From positions 62,001-126,000 of the forward strand of contig CALDSD010000068.1 of assembly GCA_937911325.1 (NCBI GenBank): a DNA stretch of 64,000 bases, given 5' to 3'. Positions 60,403 to 64,000 of this stretch are shown here, piece by piece. The notes under the pieces were generated by a model, which worked only from the letters and a program-made list of their open reading frames with translations, was not told where the DNA came from and searched no databases. Position numbers and translations under genes: made by a program. Each line of letters opens with the position of its first letter. The first letter of the stretch is position 1. The DNA comes from an uncultured Neomegalonema sp. GTDB taxonomy: Bacteria; Pseudomonadota; Alphaproteobacteria; Rhodobacterales; Rhodobacteraceae.

Positions 60403-61308
60403 ATGGATCGCTTCCGGGAGATTGAGGCCTTCGTCACGGTGGCGCAGGAGGGCGCGTTCAGCGCCGCCGCCCGCAAGATCGGGCTGTCGCCGGCGAGCCT
60501 TACGCGTCTGATCAGCGGCCTCGAAGAACGTTTGGGCGTGCGACTGTTCAATCGGACGACGCGGCGCGTGTCCCTGACGGATGACGGTCGGAGGTTATTC
60601 GGGGACGCAGAACACGTCCTGCAGGCGCTGAACGCGGCGGAGGCGGCGGCGTCCGGGTCGAGCGATGCGCCGACGGGGCTTTTGCGGGTCACCGCGCCAA
60701 CGATTTTCGGTCAACGCCATCTCGCGCCGATCCTGCGCGATTTCCTGGATGCGCATCCCCAGGTTCGGGCCGAACTGCTGTTGCTCGATCGGGCGGTCGA
60801 CTTGATCGAGGAAGGCATCGACGTCGCCCTGCGGATCGGCGAGTTGCCGGACTCTTCTCTGATCGCAAAGCGGATCGGAGCCGTTCGGCGGGTCGTCGTC
60901 GCCGCGCCTTCCTATCTTGATGCTGTTGGAGAACCTAAGGAGCCCTCAGACCTTCGTGCGCATCAGATCGTCCATTTCAGCGGCGGCGCCGCGACGCTGG
61001 ACTGGGAATTCGTCGCTGCAGGGAGGCGAACGGTGGTGCGCATCAACCCGCGCCTCGTCACCAATACGCTGCCGGCGGCGCTCGACGCGGCTCGTGACGG
61101 ATGGGGCGTGGCGCGAAGCCTGTCCTATCAGGTGAGGGACGACATCGCTTCGGGACGGCTGGTGCAGGTTCTCAGGCCGTTCGACGATCGGGCGATGCCG
61201 ATTCACTTTCTGCACGCGGAAGGGCGGCAGGCCTCGCCGCGAACACGGCGGTTTATCGATCTCGCCGCGCCAAGGCTGCGATCGGCGGCGGATGCCGACG
61301 CGCTGTAA
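60403..61308 (+). CDS. LysR-family transcriptional regulator
   Basis: A 301-residue regulator. The N-terminal winged helix-turn-helix is at about 1-60 (MDRFREIEAFVTVAQEGAFS, then KIGLSPASLTRLISGLEERL). The substrate-binding domain follows (LLLDRAVDLIEEGIDVALRI, SLIAKRIGAVRRVVVAAPSY). It is of the type that often regulates a divergent oxidoreductase gene. The ATG at 60403 follows GAGGTGGAATT. The stop abuts the fabI stop. Confidence 0.92.
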   Translation: MDRFREIEAFVTVAQEGAFSAAARKIGLSPASLTRLISGLEERLGVRLFNRTTRRVSLTDDGRRLFGDAEHVLQALNAAEAAASGSSDAPTGLLRVTAPTIFGQRHLAPILRDFLDAHPQVRAELLLLDRAVDLIEEGIDVALRIGELPDSSLIAKRIGAVRRVVVAAPSYLDAVGEPKEPSDLRAHQIVHFSGGAATLDWEFVAAGRRTVVRINPRLVTNTLPAALDAARDGWGVARSLSYQVRDDIASGRLVQVLRPFDDRAMPIHFLHAEGRQASPRTRRFIDLAAPRLRSAADADAL

Positions 61309-62124
61309 TCAGGGGGTGTTCACGGAGATGTCTGGCGCGTCTTCGGCCTTCATTCCGACGACATGGTATCCGCAATCCACGTGATGCGTTTCACCGGTGA
61401 CGCCTGATGAAAGGTCGCTGAGAAGGTACAATCCGGAACGTCCGACATCGTCCTGGCTGACGTTTCGGCGCAGGGGCGAGTTGTATTCGTTCCATTTGAG
61501 GATGTAGCGGAAATCGCCGATCCCAGCGGCCGCGAGCGTTTTCATGGGGCCCGCGGAGAGTGAGTTGACGCGAATGTTCTTTGGACCCAGGTCCATCGCC
61601 ATGTACCGCACGCTGGCCTCAAGCGCCGCTTTTGCGACGCCCATGACGTTGTAGTGCGGCATGACGCGTTCAGCGCCGTAATAGGTCAAGGTCAGCAGCG
61701 AACCGCCGTTCGTCATCAGCTTTTCCGCCCGTTGCGCCACAGCGGTGAAGGAGTAGCAGCTGATATTCATCGTCATCGCGAAGTTCTCGGCGCTGGTGTC
61801 GACATAGCGCCCGCGCAGCTCGTCCTTGTCGGAAAACGCGATGGCATGGAGGACAAAGTCGAGCGACCCCCAAGTCGATGAAAGCTGTTCGAAAACAGCG
61901 TCGAGCGAGGCGGTGTTCGTAACGTCGCAGGGCATCACGAGGTCCGAGCCGACGCTTTCGGCAAGGGGGCGGACGCGCCGTTCGAGCGCTTCGCCTTGAT
62001 AGGTGAAAGCGAGCTCGGCCCCAGCGTCCCGGCACTGCCGCGCGATGGCCCAGCCAATGGACTTATCGTTCGCGACGCCCATCACCAAACCGCGTTTGCC
62101 GGTCATAATGCCGTTTGTGTTCAT
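61309..62124 (-). CDS. fabI: Enoyl-ACP reductase
   Basis: NADH-dependent enoyl-ACP reductase, the last reduction step of fatty acid elongation. It has 271 residues. The SDR cofactor segment is RGLVMGVANDKSIGWAIARQ. The FabI active-site pattern Tyr-x6-Lys is in MPHYNVMGVAKAALEASVRY. The ATG at 62124 gives MNTNGIMTGKRG; a TTG further upstream is unlikely. It is the target of triclosan-type inhibitors in other bacteria. Confidence 0.94.
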   Translation of the reverse strand: MNTNGIMTGKRGLVMGVANDKSIGWAIARQCRDAGAELAFTYQGEALERRVRPLAESVGSDLVMPCDVTNTASLDAVFEQLSSTWGSLDFVLHAIAFSDKDELRGRYVDTSAENFAMTMNISCYSFTAVAQRAEKLMTNGGSLLTLTYYGAERVMPHYNVMGVAKAALEASVRYMAMDLGPKNIRVNSLSAGPMKTLAAAGIGDFRYILKWNEYNSPLRRNVSQDDVGRSGLYLLSDLSSGVTGETHHVDCGYHVVGMKAEDAPDISVNTP

Positions 62125-62344
62125 GTCGTTTCTCGCGCCGCCCAATCAATGTGAACATCGGATCGTGGTGTCGCCGCGACTTGAGTGGCGTCCGCTTGTA
62201 AGCGGCGCAGGCGGCTGGCGGCATCGTACACATTGGCCGAACTTGGTCAACGCGCGCTAACGCAGCGGAAGCAAGCGGTCAAATCTGTTTATAAACAATA
62301 GGTTGAAGCTCCGGCCGGCGTCTGGCGGCCGGGGTCTCGCACGA

Positions 62345-62845
62345 TCAGCTGCTGACGGTGCGCCAGGTGCCGTCCGGGTTGCGGCACGCGACGCCGACGG
62401 CGGTTTCTTGCTGGCCGTCGACTGTGATCGTCTGCTCGTACTCGCGGCAGATCTCGCCCGAGCTGTTCTTGTATGCGGGCTGCGGAGTAACCGCCCCGCC
62501 GTAGCCGGTGTCCGGGTTCGACCAGGTCGCCGTCTGACCCGAGGGGCCGCCTTCAAGCGTCTGCTGAGTCGTGCGCTCGGCGGTCAAACGGTCGTTCTCA
62601 TCCATCTGGCGACCCAGTTCGTTGCCCAGCAAGCCGCCGATCAGCGCGCCGCCGATGATGGCTACGGTCTTGCCGCCGCCTTCGCCGAAGATGCTGCCGA
62701 TGGCGCCGCCGGCGACGGCGCCGACGCCGGTGCCGATCGTCTGCTTGTTAATGCCGCCGCCCTGGCCTTGCGCGCAGCCGGCGACCGCAGTGGCCAAGCT
62801 CAGCGCTGCGACTGTCGCGACGATCGGGGAACGCATCGCTTTCAT
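62345..62845 (-). CDS. Glycine-zipper 17 kDa surface antigen-type lipoprotein
   Basis: A 166-residue outer-membrane lipoprotein. The signal ends in a lipobox AVAGC. The next region is a glycine zipper (TGVGAVAGGAIGSIFGEGGG and AIIGGALIGGLLGNELGRQM). The C-terminal domain has SSGEICREYEQTITVDGQQE and ACRNPDGTWRTVS, a conserved 17 kDa antigen motif. ATG 62845 has AAAGGAGAG upstream. Found next to fabI and divergent from pdxH. Confidence 0.9.
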   Translation of the reverse strand: MKAMRSPIVATVAALSLATAVAGCAQGQGGGINKQTIGTGVGAVAGGAIGSIFGEGGGKTVAIIGGALIGGLLGNELGRQMDENDRLTAERTTQQTLEGGPSGQTATWSNPDTGYGGAVTPQPAYKNSSGEICREYEQTITVDGQQETAVGVACRNPDGTWRTVSS

Positions 62846-63035
62846 TAGCGTCTCTCCTTTAGACAATTAGAACCCGTTCAATTCTCGGTCGGTAATCGGG
62901 GTTTGCGACGGTTTTACGGCCATAACGTCCCATTCCGTCGACAGTATTTTTCTGGCGGGTCCTTCCGGCCGAACTATGACGTAGTCATTGAAAGTGGAAA
63001 GCAGGCCGCATGCCGCAAGCCGCAGGAGAGCGCAG

Positions 63036-63653
63036 ATGAGCGACAGGTCCGACGATTTTGCGGGGGAGGACCCTTTTGGAATTGCGAGACGTTGGCTAGC
63101 GGAAGCTGAAAAGACCGAACCGAACGATCCCAATGCGATCGCGCTGGCGACCGTGGACGCCGACGGCCTGCCGAATGTTCGAATGGTTCTGCTCAAGGAC
63201 ATCGAGGGCGACGGCGACGGTCGCGGCTCGTTTGTCTTCTACACGAACTATGAGAGCGCCAAGGGGACGGAGCTTTCCGCCAATCCCAAAGCGGCTTTGG
63301 TGCTGCATTGGAAGAGCTTGCAGCGGCAAATTCGGGTGCGTGGAGACGTCGTGCGCACCTCCGCCGAGGAGAGTGACGAGTACTTCGCCTCCCGATCCTA
63401 TCGAAGCCGATTGGGCGCGTGGGCCTCGGCGCAGTCGCGCCCACTGTCGAGCCGCACCGCGCTCATGGCCGAAGCGGCGGTTTTTGCAGCTCGGTATCCG
63501 CTGAACCCTCCGCGGCCCGAGCACTGGGGCGGCTTCCGCATCGTTCCGAGCGAGATCGAGTTCTGGAAAGACGGCGATTTTCGGCTGCATGACCGGTTTC
63601 GCTGGAGCAGAGACAGCGCCGGCGCATGGAAGGCGCAACGTCTCAACCCGTGA
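63036..63653 (+). CDS. pdxH: Pyridoxamine 5'-phosphate oxidase
   Basis: FMN enzyme that makes pyridoxal phosphate, the cofactor used by HemA among others. It has 205 residues. Family blocks are [78 protein letters not shown] and [19 protein letters not shown], with the C-terminal RLNP. ATG 63036 follows GCAGGAGAGCGCAG. Confidence 0.95.
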   Translation: MSDRSDDFAGEDPFGIARRWLAEAEKTEPNDPNAIALATVDADGLPNVRMVLLKDIEGDGDGRGSFVFYTNYESAKGTELSANPKAALVLHWKSLQRQIRVRGDVVRTSAEESDEYFASRSYRSRLGAWASAQSRPLSSRTALMAEAAVFAARYPLNPPRPEHWGGFRIVPSEIEFWKDGDFRLHDRFRWSRDSAGAWKAQRLNP

Positions 63654-63797
63654 GGCGCGTTCCGACCTCACGTGAAGATGACCAGCCGAGAACCTTTTCG
63701 CTTTCGGCGACTCGCGAGGTGCGGTAGTTCGCCTGCATTCCATTGGCTGGAGATGACGATGCATCGCGACAGGGCGATGTGGAAAGCGTGAGTCACC

Positions 63798-64000
63798 ATG
63801 ACGACATCAGAATCGACCGATCGAAAAACCTTGCTGCTCACCGGCGCAAGCCGCGGGATTGGCCACGCGACCGTCAAACGCTTCTCTTCAGAAGGGTGGC
63901 GCGTGATCACCTGCTCGCGTCAACCTTTCCCCGAGAACTGCCCTTGGGAAGCCGGACCCGAGGACCACATCCAGGTCGACCTGTCCGATCCGAACAACAC
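63798..64000 (+). CDS. SDR-family oxidoreductase, truncated at window end
   Basis: The first 67 residues of a short-chain dehydrogenase. The cofactor motif is LLLTGASRGIGHATVKRF (TGxxxGxG pattern), followed by RVITCSRQPFPENCPW and a conserved VDLSDP acidic loop. The rest, with the catalytic Tyr-x3-Lys, is beyond the window. The start is ATG 63798; a GGAAAG lies 13 bases upstream. The substrate is unknown. Confidence 0.82.
   Translation, partial: MTTSESTDRKTLLLTGASRGIGHATVKRFSSEGWRVITCSRQPFPENCPWEAGPEDHIQVDLSDPNN

Noticed and set aside
62285-62345. GC-rich hairpin after the 17 kDa lipoprotein gene
   Set aside because: The stem is fair, but there is no U-run on the minus strand, so I do not call an intrinsic terminator.

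Overview
The window is a high-GC stretch of an alphaproteobacterial chromosome from a bacteriochlorophyll-making organism. Its gene order (ppsR-ppaA-bchFNBHLM-lhaA-puhABC-acsF-puhE-hemA), an L21 protein with a helix-hairpin-helix tail, a fused CysNC and a short RcdA-type protein all fit Rhodobacterales or a close relative. This is inference from gene content; there is no rRNA to confirm it. The only cyclase gene seen is the oxygen-dependent acsF, which suits an aerobic or facultative phototroph.

Region 1 (1-17424) is one arm of the photosynthesis gene cluster. The repressor gene ppsR (cut by the left edge) and the B12-type antirepressor ppaA/aerR run leftward. A tightly packed rightward run covers 2-vinyl hydration (bchF), dark protochlorophyllide reduction (bchN, bchB, bchL), Mg chelation (bchH), methylation (bchM), ring E closure (acsF), reaction-centre subunit H and assembly factors (puhA, puhB, puhC, a small conserved gene, puhE), the LH1 assembly factor lhaA, and 5-aminolevulinate synthase (hemA). 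Two PpsR boxes sit on the -35 elements of the divergent ppaA and bchF promoters.

Region 2 (17500-25027) has a 2-hydroxyacid dehydrogenase, then a leftward partner-switching operon (STAS, CHASE2-PP2C phosphatase, STAS, RsbW-like kinase). Divergent from it is an 891-residue ABC-exporter-like protein that has lost every catalytic nucleotide-binding motif and carries a large insertion.

Region 3 (25100-31178) holds a TetR-controlled set (cupin protein, flavin oxidase, tetR and a small orphan) with three matching operators, then sulfate activation genes cysD-cysNC. Region 4 (31127-39703) is a LacI-controlled sugar-type ABC transport operon with two permeases, two ATPases and a dihydroxyacetone kinase whose reading frame is fused, with no stop, to the second ATPase. 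Region 5 (39980-45357) has an acetyltransferase and a leftward cluster of an M19 dipeptidase homologue, an unknown 567-residue protein, a DUF3726 protein and a DmdA/GcvT-like protein.

Region 6 (45763-64000) is largely housekeeping and envelope: tRNA-Ser(CGA), rplU-rpmA-obgE-proB-proA, a DUF882 peptidase-like protein, an L,D-transpeptidase, lpxD, an acyl carrier protein, a ketosynthase, an IalB protein, an RcdA-type protein, a HerA-like ATPase, a flavin-fold protein, a LysR regulator, fabI, a glycine-zipper lipoprotein, pdxH and the start of an SDR gene. A three-hairpin element between rcdA and the HerA-like gene is a candidate small RNA or micro-ORF.
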